Shown here piece by piece: positions 1-6,980 of a DNA stretch of 64,000 nt. Origin of the DNA: CAYMKL01 sp964390805 (lineage in GTDB: Bacteria > Chloroflexota > Anaerolineae > VGOG01). The notes under the pieces were generated by a model that saw only the letters and a program-made list of their open reading frames with translations, was not told where the DNA came from and searched no databases. How positions within the stretch are numbered: position 1 is the first letter of the stretch; each line of letters opens with the position of its first letter. Both the position numbers and the translations under genes were made by a program. The DNA lies in assembly GCA_964390805.1 (NCBI GenBank), contig CAYMKL010000013.1, positions 14,587-78,586 on the forward strand. The letters run 5' to 3'.

Positions 1-93
1 TATTCCTCTAATATCCCCAGTATATTCCAGAGCGGGATCATTTCCTTAGCTATATCGGAGAACCCTTTCAGAGATCGGTAAAGGGATAGCCTC
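1..93. other. Leading intergenic segment
   Basis: This is AT-rich sequence upstream of the regulator gene. A Shine-Dalgarno-like AAGGGA lies 7 bases before the TTG at 94. I see no other gene or structured element; the true upstream context lies outside the window. Confidence 0.5.
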
Positions 94-726
94 TTGACTC
101 TTAGCGACAAAGCCTATCATCTCATTAAACAAAAGATCATCACCTTGGAGTTGCCTCCCTCGTCCCTCATTGATGAACAGCGATTGACCGAGGATCTGGG
201 CATTGGGCGCACTCCCATTCGCGAGGCCCTGCGTCAGTTGGCAGCGGAGAAGTTGGTGGTCGTTGTCCCCCGCCGGGGCACTTTCGTGGCCGAGATCGGT
301 ATCACCGATCTACAGCAGTTGTGGGAGGTGCGCTGGGAACTGGAAGGGTTAGCCGCTCGCTTGGCGGCCAAGCGGATAAATGAGGAGCATCTGGAGCAAA
401 TGAAGGCCCTATTCGACGATTTCGATCAGGTGGTGGGCAAGAGTGGCAGTAGGGCGTTCATGGCTATAGATGACCGCTTTCACCACTTGCTTTACCAGGC
501 CACCAATAACAAGTTCTTGGAGGATGTTCTCGCCCGGCTGTACGCCCTGAGTGCGCGCCTGTGGTACGTGTCTCTGGACAGGCTTTCCCATCGGGTGGTG
601 AGAGAGGCCATTAGGCAGCATGCTGAAGTCATCGAGGCTTTGGAAGAGAGAAACGCTGAAGATGCGGAACGTATCATAAAAGGGCACATCGCTACGTTTC
701 AGGAGCAAATGCGGGCAGTCTTGTGA
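94..726 (+). CDS. GntR-family transcriptional regulator, FCD (FadR-type) subfamily
   Basis: The 210-residue protein has an N-terminal winged helix-turn-helix (about residues 3-70, with the recognition segment GRTPIREALRQL) followed by an all-helical FCD ligand-binding domain (about 75-205). Asp/His positions in DDRFHHLL and in HAEVIEAL fit the metal-binding pocket usual in FCD proteins. The start is TTG at 94, chosen because AAGGGA lies at good spacing and the first residues match the family's N-terminus. It lies just upstream of a perfect 15-bp palindrome (768-782) and the promoter of the riboswitch-controlled transport operon, so it probably controls that operon in response to a substrate or catabolite of the amine pathway. 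The family assignment is firm; the ligand is unknown. Confidence 0.93.
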   Translation: MTLSDKAYHLIKQKIITLELPPSSLIDEQRLTEDLGIGRTPIREALRQLAAEKLVVVVPRRGTFVAEIGITDLQQLWEVRWELEGLAARLAAKRINEEHLEQMKALFDDFDQVVGKSGSRAFMAIDDRFHHLLYQATNNKFLEDVLARLYALSARLWYVSLDRLSHRVVREAIRQHAEVIEALEERNAEDAERIIKGHIATFQEQMRAVL

Positions 727-767
727 CAGTAGTGGCCATAGGCTGCTTTTTGGGTCTGTCCAAAGAG

Positions 768-782
768 TGTGCAATTTGCACA
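768..782. promoter_or_regulatory. Candidate GntR operator palindrome
   Basis: TGTGCAA-T-TTGCACA is a perfect 7-1-7 inverted repeat 40 bases downstream of the GntR stop codon and 33 bases upstream of the -35 box at 815. A further half-site-like TTTGTGCA follows near 799-806. The size and symmetry suit an FCD-type GntR dimer. Assignment to this regulator is inferred from proximity. Confidence 0.6.
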
Positions 783-814
783 TTTGCTTCGCCTCAGATT
801 TGTGCATTTCGCCG

Positions 815-843
815 TTTACAAGATTCTGTCTACATGATATACT
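815..843 (+). promoter_or_regulatory. Sigma70-type promoter of the riboswitch/ABC operon
   Basis: TTTACA (815-820), a 17-base spacer, then TATACT (838-843). Transcription would begin near 850, about 50 bases before the first paired region of the cobalamin riboswitch. The candidate GntR palindrome lies just upstream of the -35 box. Confidence 0.65.
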
Positions 844-902
844 TAATATCACCGCTTTCATTGCCGTGCTCCTGACAAGAACGAACAGCACAGATAACTG
901 AG

Positions 903-1068
903 TGGCAAAGGTGGTCCCTTTCAGGGACTCAAAAAGGGGAAGACCGGTGCGAGCCCGGCGCTGTCCCGCAACTGTGAAGTTTGGTCGGATGGTCACGTAG
1001 TCGTGCGGTCAAGTGGTCGTGTAGTTGTAGACCATCAGGCTAAGGAAGCCAGAGCACCTACCTTTGTC
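903..1068 (+). promoter_or_regulatory. Cobalamin (adenosylcobalamin-type) riboswitch
   Basis: The conserved core is present in order: GGTGG near 910, AAAAAGGGGAAG at 931-942, CCGGTGCGAGCCCGG around 944-958, CTGTCCCGCAACTGTGA at 961-977, and the closing block AAGCCAGAGCACCTACC at about 1046-1062. The ends pair: GGCAAAGGTGG near 904-914 with CCTACCTTTGTC near 1057-1068, forming P1. This matches the Rfam Cobalamin family pattern closely. It lies between a sigma70 promoter and a branched-chain-type ABC importer, not upstream of cobalamin biosynthesis or BtuB-type transport genes. That is unusual and ties substrate uptake to the cofactor the downstream methyltransferases need. Confidence 0.94.
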
Positions 1069-1094
1069 ATGGGATCGAGCACTTCCGAGGAGAG

Positions 1095-1130
1095 GGAGCA
1101 GATCACCTTGTGTGATCTGCTCCTGCGTTT
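1095..1130 (+). terminator. Terminator-like hairpin of the riboswitch expression platform
   Basis: A perfect 12-bp stem (GGAGCAGATCAC at 1095-1106 with GTGATCTGCTCC at 1112-1123) closes a 5-base loop and is followed by a weak T-run (TGCGTTTAT). It starts 27 bases after the riboswitch closing stem, where an expression platform belongs. The short T tract makes termination efficiency uncertain. Confidence 0.65.
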
Positions 1131-1266
1131 ATACAAGCTAGATGATTGCGAGGGTAGAAAGGATCGTCGAAGGCTCAACCACGAAAGGAGGTGGTTGTCG
1201 AATCACAATCGTTCCACTGAGAAGTCTGACGTACAAACACTACACATAAAGCAGAAGGAGGATAAG

Positions 1267-1875
1267 ATGAGTAAGACAAGTCGTAGCCTGTCGGTTTTGA
1301 TGGTCGTTGCAGCGGTGATTTTCGCCCTTGCTGGCTGTCAACCCGCCGCGACGCCGACACCTGAGCCAACGAAGCCCCCAGAGGTCGCTCCAACGAAGCC
1401 TCCAGAGGTTAAGGAGGAAGTCTTCAAGTTGGGCGTGATGGGGCCATTCAGCGGGCCCNNNNNNNNNNNNNNNNNNNNNNNNNNNNNNNNNNNNNNNNNN
1501 NNNNNNNNNNNNNNNNNNNNNNNNNNNNNNNNNNNNNNNNNNNNNNNNNNNNNNNNNNCTAGCACTTCGGCGGCTGGATTGTGTCACGACTACGCCAACA
1601 TGTTCATCGCGATTGCTCAGCAGGCTTACCAGGACGCAGGCGAGCTAAGCAGCGAGGCCCTGGCCGACTTCGCCAAGAACAAGCTACAGACAGGCGAGTG
1701 GAGCTACGCCGACGGCATGATCATGGGAGAATACAAGTTCACGCCGGAGACGAACCCCGACCCGGTCGTTGGCGAAGGCTACTTCATCTTCCCCGTGCTG
1801 CAGTACTTCGACGGCGAGGGCAAGATCATCTTCCCGCCTGAGTGGGCTGAGCAGGAACTGCAGCCCAAGCAATAG
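1267..1875 (+). CDS. ABC transporter substrate-binding lipoprotein (branched-chain/amide type), interrupted by a scaffold gap
   Basis: The start is ATG 1267 with a strong AGGAGG six bases upstream; the frame is open further upstream only by chance, through the riboswitch. A lipoprotein signal ends in the lipobox LAGC, followed by a Pro/Thr/Glu linker and then VFKLGVMGPFSGP, the typical start of the periplasmic type-I binding fold. Bases 1459-1558 are N, so most of the binding domain is missing. The remaining C-terminal part, with YADGMIMGEY and YFIFPVLQYFDGEGKII, fits the LivJ/amide-binding family. Known members are about 400 residues, so about 200-250 residues are probably hidden in the gap. 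It is the first gene of the riboswitch-controlled operon. Methylated amines or betaines are inferred as substrate from the neighbouring methyltransferases only. Confidence 0.85.
   Translation: MSKTSRSLSVLMVVAAVIFALAGCQPAATPTPEPTKPPEVAPTKPPEVKEEVFKLGVMGPFSGPXXXXXXXXXXXXXXXXXXXXXXXXXXXXXXXXXXSTSAAGLCHDYANMFIAIAQQAYQDAGELSSEALADFAKNKLQTGEWSYADGMIMGEYKFTPETNPDPVVGEGYFIFPVLQYFDGEGKIIFPPEWAEQELQPKQ
1459..1558. other. Scaffold gap (100 N)
   Basis: Exactly 100 N, the usual placeholder for a gap of unknown length, inside the binding-protein gene. The real missing sequence is probably longer, given the usual size of the family. Confidence 0.95.
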
Positions 1876-1948
1876 GGGGGATCCCCCAATCAGCGGGGCA
1901 AATACGTTATGCGGGGGTGGCGGGCGCCACTAGAGTGCCGCCACCCCC
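1876..1948 (+). other. Intercistronic hairpins between binding protein and transporter genes
   Basis: Directly after the stop codon is the palindrome GGGGGATCCCCC (1876-1887). A second hairpin has an 11-bp perfect stem (GGGGGTGGCGG at 1913-1923 with CCGCCACCCCC at 1938-1948). Neither has a T-run. Such structures between binding-protein and ATPase/permease genes commonly stabilise the upstream message or attenuate read-through, giving excess binding protein. Confidence 0.6.
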
Positions 1949-1990
1949 CATTGCGCTTGTACTCACCTGCAAGGGAGGTAATTGTAGCCT

Positions 1991-2701
1991 ATGCTTCATA
2001 CAGAAAAAGTAGTCAAGAACTTCGGCGGGCTGACGGCAGTCAACCGCGTGTCTATGCACGTGGAAGAGGGGCAGATCTTCGGCTTGATCGGGCCCAACGG
2101 TGCCGGCAAGACGACGTTCCTAAATTGCATCGCTGGCACCTATCCACCTACTGCTGGCACCGTTCGCTTCGCGGGCAAGAATACGACGGGTGCATCGGCC
2201 GACGCCATGTGTAGGAAAGGCATGTCGAGGACGTTTCAGATCCCGATGCCCTTCCCGAAGCTCACCGTCCTGGAGAATGTCTTGGTTGGAGCAGTCTTCG
2301 GTGCTCCTGGCGGTGGCGCGAAGTCCCCGGAGCGAAGAGCGGGAGAGGCGCTCGAGTTCGTCAAGTTCCCAATGCCTTTGGATACACCCGCCGAGCAATT
2401 GAACACGGTGCAGCTCAAGCGGCTTGACCTGGCCCGGGCGCTGGCCTGTAATCCCAAGCTCTTACTGCTGGATGAGTTAGCATCTGGCTTGACCCCTGGA
2501 GAACAGGATGCCCTGATGACTTTGGTCAGGGAGATCAGGGATACGGGGATCACCATCATCGTTGTGGAACACATCATGCGGGTGATTCAGGGTATATGTG
2601 ACAGGGTCATGGTCATTGAGTATGGGACACAAATCGCCGAGGGCACCGCCGATGAGGTCTTGAGTAACCCTAGAGTCATCACGGCCTATCTGGGAGAGTA
2701 G
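1991..2701 (+). CDS. Branched-chain-type ABC transporter ATP-binding protein (LivG-like)
   Basis: This 236-residue ATPase has Walker A GPNGAGKT (residues 34-41), Walker B KLLLLDE (156-162) and an H-loop His at about 194 (VVEHIMRV). The start is ATG 1991 with GGGAGG upstream. The signature motif, normally LSGGQ-like, reads LNTVQ (137-141). LivG-type proteins often have a relaxed signature, but this is well away from consensus, so it probably relies on the canonical partner subunit for one composite ATP site. It is the second gene of the riboswitch-controlled operon, with the LivF-, LivH- and LivM-like subunits directly downstream. The transported substrate is not evident from the sequence. Confidence 0.93.
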   Translation: MLHTEKVVKNFGGLTAVNRVSMHVEEGQIFGLIGPNGAGKTTFLNCIAGTYPPTAGTVRFAGKNTTGASADAMCRKGMSRTFQIPMPFPKLTVLENVLVGAVFGAPGGGAKSPERRAGEALEFVKFPMPLDTPAEQLNTVQLKRLDLARALACNPKLLLLDELASGLTPGEQDALMTLVREIRDTGITIIVVEHIMRVIQGICDRVMVIEYGTQIAEGTADEVLSNPRVITAYLGE

Positions 2702-2717
2702 AGTTAAGGAGGGTACA

Positions 2718-3422
2718 TTGCTTCAGCTAAAGAATCTCGATGCCAGTTATGGCTTTCTTCAAGTCCTGTGGGATGTATCGCTTCACGTTCACGAAGGGGA
2801 GTTCGTGGGGCTTATTGGGCCCAATGGCGCTGGCAAGTCTACGACGTTGAAGAGCATCGCTGGGCTGGTGACTCCCAAAGATGGAGAGGTGCTGTTCGAA
2901 GGCCAGTCCATAGGTCCCTTGCCGGCCTACCGGGTGGCCCGGATGGGCATCAGCTACATCTCAGAGGAACTCAATCTGTTCACCGACATGTCCGTTCGCG
3001 AAAACCTGCTCCTGGGCGCGTATTCCATCAGGGACAAGGACAAACAGACAGAGTTGCTCGACTCTATGTTCGGGCTCTTCCCGCGGTTGAAAGAGCGAGA
3101 GGGCCAGTTGGCCGGCACCATGAGCGGCGGCGAACGAAAGATGTTGGCCATCGCTCGCGGCATGATGGCCAACCCCCGGCTTATGCTGGTGGACGAACCC
3201 TCGCTGGGCCTGGCCCCCTACCTGGTCACCGATGTCTTCAATGCATTGCGCAAACTACAGGACACAGGTGTGACCATTCTGATGGTGGAACAGCGTGTAA
3301 ACGTCACTCTGGATATCGCTGACAGGGCGTACATTCTGGAAAATGGCCGGATCGCCCTGGAGGGACCTAGCGACGAACTTAAAACCAACGAACACGTCCA
3401 AGTGGCCTATATGGGCGTCTGA
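2718..3422 (+). CDS. Branched-chain-type ABC transporter ATP-binding protein (LivF-like)
   Basis: This 234-residue ATPase has Walker A GPNGAGKS (34-41), signature MSGGE (135-139) and Walker B LMLVDE (155-160), all canonical. Translation starts at TTG 2718, supported by AAGGAGGG seven bases upstream and by alignment of MLQLKNLDASYG to the family start. It lies 16 bases after the LivG-like gene and is surely cotranscribed. It should form the ATPase pair with LivG beneath the two permeases at 3479-5616. Confidence 0.94.
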   Translation: MLQLKNLDASYGFLQVLWDVSLHVHEGEFVGLIGPNGAGKSTTLKSIAGLVTPKDGEVLFEGQSIGPLPAYRVARMGISYISEELNLFTDMSVRENLLLGAYSIRDKDKQTELLDSMFGLFPRLKEREGQLAGTMSGGERKMLAIARGMMANPRLMLVDEPSLGLAPYLVTDVFNALRKLQDTGVTILMVEQRVNVTLDIADRAYILENGRIALEGPSDELKTNEHVQVAYMGV

Positions 3423-3478
3423 AACGTCGGGGCGGGGACGCCTCTTGGTAGCAGTTCAAGAGAGGGGAGGAACATTTT

Positions 3479-4522
3479 ATGGAAGAGACAACCTCATTTG
3501 GCAGTTCCATCGTAAGCAAGGTTACCGAAAACAAAGCGGCCTCGGTGGTGATAGCAGGCTCTCTGGTGCTTGGCGTAGTGATTGCTGTGGTTGCTGGCCC
3601 CGCCCAGATTGTCAACGCCATCGTGGCCGGGGGCATGTGGTCGCTATTAGCTGTGGGATTGGCGCTGCTCTTCGGCGTGGCCAACGTCCCTTACTTCGCC
3701 CATGGGGAGTCCTTTATGGTTGGCGCATACGTGGCCTACTTCGTGTTCCACCCCGTATACGAGTACCTACAGGAGAACCCCAATACGTTCCTCGGTGCTG
3801 TCGCGCCTTTTTTCGGCATGTTGGTGGCGGCGGTGGTTGGGTTCATTCTGGGGGCAATTCTCGAAAGACTCCTTTTCTATCCCCTGAGGCAGAAGACCAA
3901 ACCGGGGGAGTGGGTCATGAACGCCTTCTTGCTGACGTTGGGGATATCGTTCATATTGACCAACGGAACCACGTTGGTGTTGGGGCCTAACTTCCGGGGG
4001 ATCGCGCGCTATTGGGAGGTGGACACACTGCAATTCGGCGAAGTGAGAGTATCTGTGGATCGAATCATCTCTTTTGTCATCGCCATGGGCACCATCGCTG
4101 TCCTGTGGTTCTTCTTGAACCGAACCCGCACCGGCCGGGCCATTCGTGCCGTCGCGCAGGACGAAGTCGGCGCACAGATTGTGGGCATTGATCTCAACTT
4201 TGTCTATGTTTTGACCTTTGGCCTGTCCACCGCCATGGCCGCCCTGGCAGGCGCCAGTCTGCTTTTCATCTTCCAGGCCTATCCCACCGTAGGGCTCATA
4301 CCGCTCTACTTCGCCTGGTACGTGGTGATCCTGGCCGGGCTGGGGAATGTGGCCGGCGCCGTCGCTGGCGGCTTCATCGTGGCCCTGCTTCAGACGGCAA
4401 CCCAGCACTGGATAGGCATCGGCTGGGCCAATGTGGTCCCCATTGCCGTGATGGTCGTGGTGTTGATCATCGTGCCCTCAGGCATCTTCGGCTCCGAGGT
4501 CAAGGGCATCCAGGAACAGTAG
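3479..4522 (+). CDS. Branched-chain-type ABC transporter permease (LivH-like)
   Basis: The 347-residue membrane protein has about eight hydrophobic segments. The family-typical GMWSLLAVGLALLFGVANV near residues 44-62 is followed by AHGESFMVGAY, and the cytoplasmic RTRTGRAIRAVAQDEVGAQ, which contacts the ATPase, lies near residues 217-235. The C-terminal GNVAGAVAGGFIVALLQ is also typical. It is somewhat longer than LivH of model species, with an extra N-terminal membrane segment. The ATG start has GAGGGGAGG upstream. It is the third transporter subunit of the operon. Confidence 0.93.
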   Translation: MEETTSFGSSIVSKVTENKAASVVIAGSLVLGVVIAVVAGPAQIVNAIVAGGMWSLLAVGLALLFGVANVPYFAHGESFMVGAYVAYFVFHPVYEYLQENPNTFLGAVAPFFGMLVAAVVGFILGAILERLLFYPLRQKTKPGEWVMNAFLLTLGISFILTNGTTLVLGPNFRGIARYWEVDTLQFGEVRVSVDRIISFVIAMGTIAVLWFFLNRTRTGRAIRAVAQDEVGAQIVGIDLNFVYVLTFGLSTAMAALAGASLLFIFQAYPTVGLIPLYFAWYVVILAGLGNVAGAVAGGFIVALLQTATQHWIGIGWANVVPIAVMVVVLIIVPSGIFGSEVKGIQEQ

Positions 4523-4572
4523 GCGGAACAACGGACTGGTAGGATTGAACGGATACGAAAAGGAGCACAGTT

Positions 4573-5616
4573 ATGGCATCAATGGGTAAACAAATGGGCA
4601 ATAAAGGTGTGTGGGGCGCCATTGCGGGCGGGCTGGGTCGTGTCGGCTTCACTCCGTTGGGCTTGGTCATGCTGGTGATTGTGGCCATCCTGCCCTTGGT
4701 CCCGCCTTTCAACAAGGAGCACTACATACGGTGGCTCACTATGGGCGCGTACCTCGCGGCCCAGGCGGCTGCCTTTGACTTCACCAGCGGATACATCAGT
4801 GTGGTGAACTTTGGCTTCGCCGCTTTTGTAGGGTTGGGGGCTTACACGTCGGCTATCCTGGCCAACAAAGCACCCTTTTTGATCGTCCAACCGGGCATCT
4901 CCCCGTGGATTGGTATCTGGGTTGGCGCGCTGGTAGCTGGCGTGTTGGGGCTGTTCTTGGGGATGTTGACCCTGCGCCTGCGCGGCATCTTCGCCGCTTG
5001 CATGGCCTGGTTCATGGGCATTGCCCTCATGGGCCTGGCGCGTAACCTGATGGATTTGACCCGGGGCGCGTTGGGGCTGCATCCCCCACGGCTGTTAGAC
5101 ACCCCGGAAAACCTACCCTACTTCTACATCATCTTCGTCATGATGCTGGTAACTTACGTCTGCCTGAGGCTGGTGACCAAGTCGCGAATGGGGCTGGCGT
5201 TCAGAGCCATCGGCCAGAACATTGACGCCGCGCGGGCCTCTGGGATCAACCCCACCCGATACCGCGTGATCAACTTCACGCTCTCTTGTATGTTCGCCGG
5301 CTGGCTCGGCGGCTTCTACGCCCACTACCTGAGCTCGTTGACTCCCGACACGGTCATGCACACCTCCAAGACCGTGGAGGTGCTGACCATGGTCTATATC
5401 GGCGGGCGAGGAAGCATGTGGGGCGGCATGGCGGTTGCGTTCCCCTTCATTTTTGCCATGAATTACATCAGATCCAACTTCTCGGAACTGCCGGGACTGC
5501 ACCTGGTGATCTTTGGGGCGCTGATGATCGTAGTGATGATCTTCTATCCAGGGGGATTCTCTGCCCTGTACGACAGCGTAGCGGGGTGGCTCAAAGAGAG
5601 AGTATCTGGAAGGTAA
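4573..5616 (+). CDS. Branched-chain-type ABC transporter permease (LivM-like)
   Basis: The 347-residue membrane protein contains the LivM signature region YISVVNFGFAAFVGLGAYTSA (about residues 74-94). The coupling loop TKSRMGLAFRAIGQNIDAARASGIN is near residues 201-225, and GGRGSMWGGMAVAF follows near 277-290. The start is ATG 4573 behind AAAAGGAG. It lies 50 bases after the LivH-like gene and completes the importer. The remaining downstream genes are catabolic and separated by a short repeat, so the operon probably continues. Confidence 0.93.
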   Translation: MASMGKQMGNKGVWGAIAGGLGRVGFTPLGLVMLVIVAILPLVPPFNKEHYIRWLTMGAYLAAQAAAFDFTSGYISVVNFGFAAFVGLGAYTSAILANKAPFLIVQPGISPWIGIWVGALVAGVLGLFLGMLTLRLRGIFAACMAWFMGIALMGLARNLMDLTRGALGLHPPRLLDTPENLPYFYIIFVMMLVTYVCLRLVTKSRMGLAFRAIGQNIDAARASGINPTRYRVINFTLSCMFAGWLGGFYAHYLSSLTPDTVMHTSKTVEVLTMVYIGGRGSMWGGMAVAFPFIFAMNYIRSNFSELPGLHLVIFGALMIVVMIFYPGGFSALYDSVAGWLKERVSGR

Positions 5617-5655
5617 CTATGAAAACACTTTGGAGGTTAGTGGTTGGATATTAGA

Positions 5656-5686
5656 GATTGGAGATTGGATACTCCAATCTCCAATC
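5656..5686. repeat. CCAATCT-type short repeat forming a hairpin before the oxidoreductase gene
   Basis: GATTGGAGATTGGA (5656-5669) and TCCAATCTCCAATC (5673-5686) are a perfect 14-bp inverted repeat with a 3-base loop, ending directly beside the Shine-Dalgarno AAGGAGG of the next gene. Related units recur at 6912, 21075, 22586, 26275, 35380 and 53893. Confidence 0.85.
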
Positions 5687-5699
5687 AAGGAGGTATTAG

Positions 5700-6911
5700 A
5701 TGGGTCGTGTGTTCATTCCCACCGAGGAAACGTTTCCCAAAACAGCCGACGCCGTTGTTATCGGCGGCGGCGTTGTTGGTGTGGCTACGGCCTTCTGGCT
5801 TTCGCGGGCCGGGCTGGACACGGTGTTGGTGGAAATGCGCGATGGATTGTCCACGCTGACCACGGCGGCCTCGGCCGAGTGCTTCCGCGCTCAGTTTGCC
5901 GAGCCCGCCATGATGGGCCTGGCGAAGCCAAGCATCGAGATCTTTGAGAACTTCGCGGAAGTGGTCGGCATTCCTGACTATGACATCTCTCTTCGTCAGG
6001 AAGGCTACTTGTTCATGACCGACGATCCCACCATGATAGATCAGTTGAAGGCAGCCGTGGAAAAGCATCATAGCTTGGGGGTGACCGACTCTGAATTCCT
6101 CACCGGCGATGACGTGCGAGCCCGTTTCCCCTATGTCTCGCCCGAGGTGGTAGCAGCCACCTTCCGCCGGCGGGATGGTTGGCTGGCTGCCCACGAGACC
6201 ACCTACGGCTTCGCCAAGGGGAGCGACGCTCAGTTCTTCCTGCGCACTAAGGTCACCGATGTCTTGCTGGATGAGCAGGGCGTGTGCGGGGTGGAGACCA
6301 CACGGGGCGCCATATCCACTCGCGTCGCAGTGAATGCAGCCGGACCCTTTGCGGTCGTGATCGGCAAGATGGCCGGTGTCGAGGTTCCCATCGAGCCGGT
6401 TCGCCGTCACAAGGCGATCATCGGCCCGCTTGATTGCATCCCTCCAGAGGCGTGCATGACCATTGATCTGGTCAACGATGCCTACTGGCGACCTGAAGTG
6501 CAGGGGGGGCTTCTGGGTTGGGTTGACCCCGACGAGCCGGTTAGCGACCCAACGGAAAACGTGCCGACCGATTATTTCTTCCCGGCCATCGTGCTGGAGA
6601 AAGTGGCGCGACTGACCCCCTTCTGGGAAGGCGTATGCGAGGGGCTGAAGGACTCAGACGTCCACATCAGCGCGGGCCAGTATTGCTACACCCCCGACGA
6701 TCAGCCGCTCATCGGCCCGGTACCCGAGGTGCCCGGTTTCTATCTGAACTGCGGCTACTGGGCCGGCGTGATGCTCTCTCCCATGGCCGGCAAGCGGGTG
6801 GCCGATCTGGTCACTGGGGCCATGGATCCTAAGGATAACCCCCTGCGCCCGACCCGCTACGAAGAAGGGATCGTCTTTGAGGGCGACACCTTTTTGCGAG
6901 GGCGCCATTAG
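5700..6911 (+). CDS. FAD-dependent oxidoreductase of the DAO family (sarcosine/dimethylglycine oxidase-like)
   Basis: The 403-residue protein has an N-terminal dinucleotide-binding motif VVIGGGVVGVATAFWL (about 19-34) ending in an acidic strand (VLVEM), as in the DAO/glycine-oxidase superfamily. TTAASAECFRAQF follows, the position where sarcosine oxidase beta-type proteins contact flavin. Near the C-terminus YTPDDQPLIGPVP and the flavin-contacting GYWAGVMLSPMAGK are present. The start is ATG 5700 with AAGGAGG. Enzymes of this family oxidise secondary or tertiary amines such as dimethylglycine and sarcosine. Next to betaine-type methyltransferases, oxidation of the demethylated product is the likely role, but substrate identity cannot be read from sequence. 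Confidence 0.9.
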   Translation: MGRVFIPTEETFPKTADAVVIGGGVVGVATAFWLSRAGLDTVLVEMRDGLSTLTTAASAECFRAQFAEPAMMGLAKPSIEIFENFAEVVGIPDYDISLRQEGYLFMTDDPTMIDQLKAAVEKHHSLGVTDSEFLTGDDVRARFPYVSPEVVAATFRRRDGWLAAHETTYGFAKGSDAQFFLRTKVTDVLLDEQGVCGVETTRGAISTRVAVNAAGPFAVVIGKMAGVEVPIEPVRRHKAIIGPLDCIPPEACMTIDLVNDAYWRPEVQGGLLGWVDPDEPVSDPTENVPTDYFFPAIVLEKVARLTPFWEGVCEGLKDSDVHISAGQYCYTPDDQPLIGPVPEVPGFYLNCGYWAGVMLSPMAGKRVADLVTGAMDPKDNPLRPTRYEEGIVFEGDTFLRGRH

Positions 6912-6963
6912 AGGTTGGAGATTGGAGATTGGAGATTAGATATCCAACCTCCAGTATCCAATC
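6912..6963. repeat. CCAATCT/CCAATAT-type short repeat
   Basis: Four head-to-tail units of the form GGTTGGA/GATTGGA are followed by their complement CCAACCTCCAGTATCCAATC. It fills almost the whole gap between the oxidoreductase stop codon and the AAGGAG of the next gene, as at 5656-5686. Confidence 0.85.
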
Positions 6964-6980
6964 AGAAGGAGTGAGATGAG

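Noticed and set aside
1003..1266. In-frame upstream extension of the binding-protein gene to 1003
   Set aside because: It would translate the riboswitch and terminator hairpin; the ATG at 1267 has a strong ribosome site and a proper lipoprotein signal.
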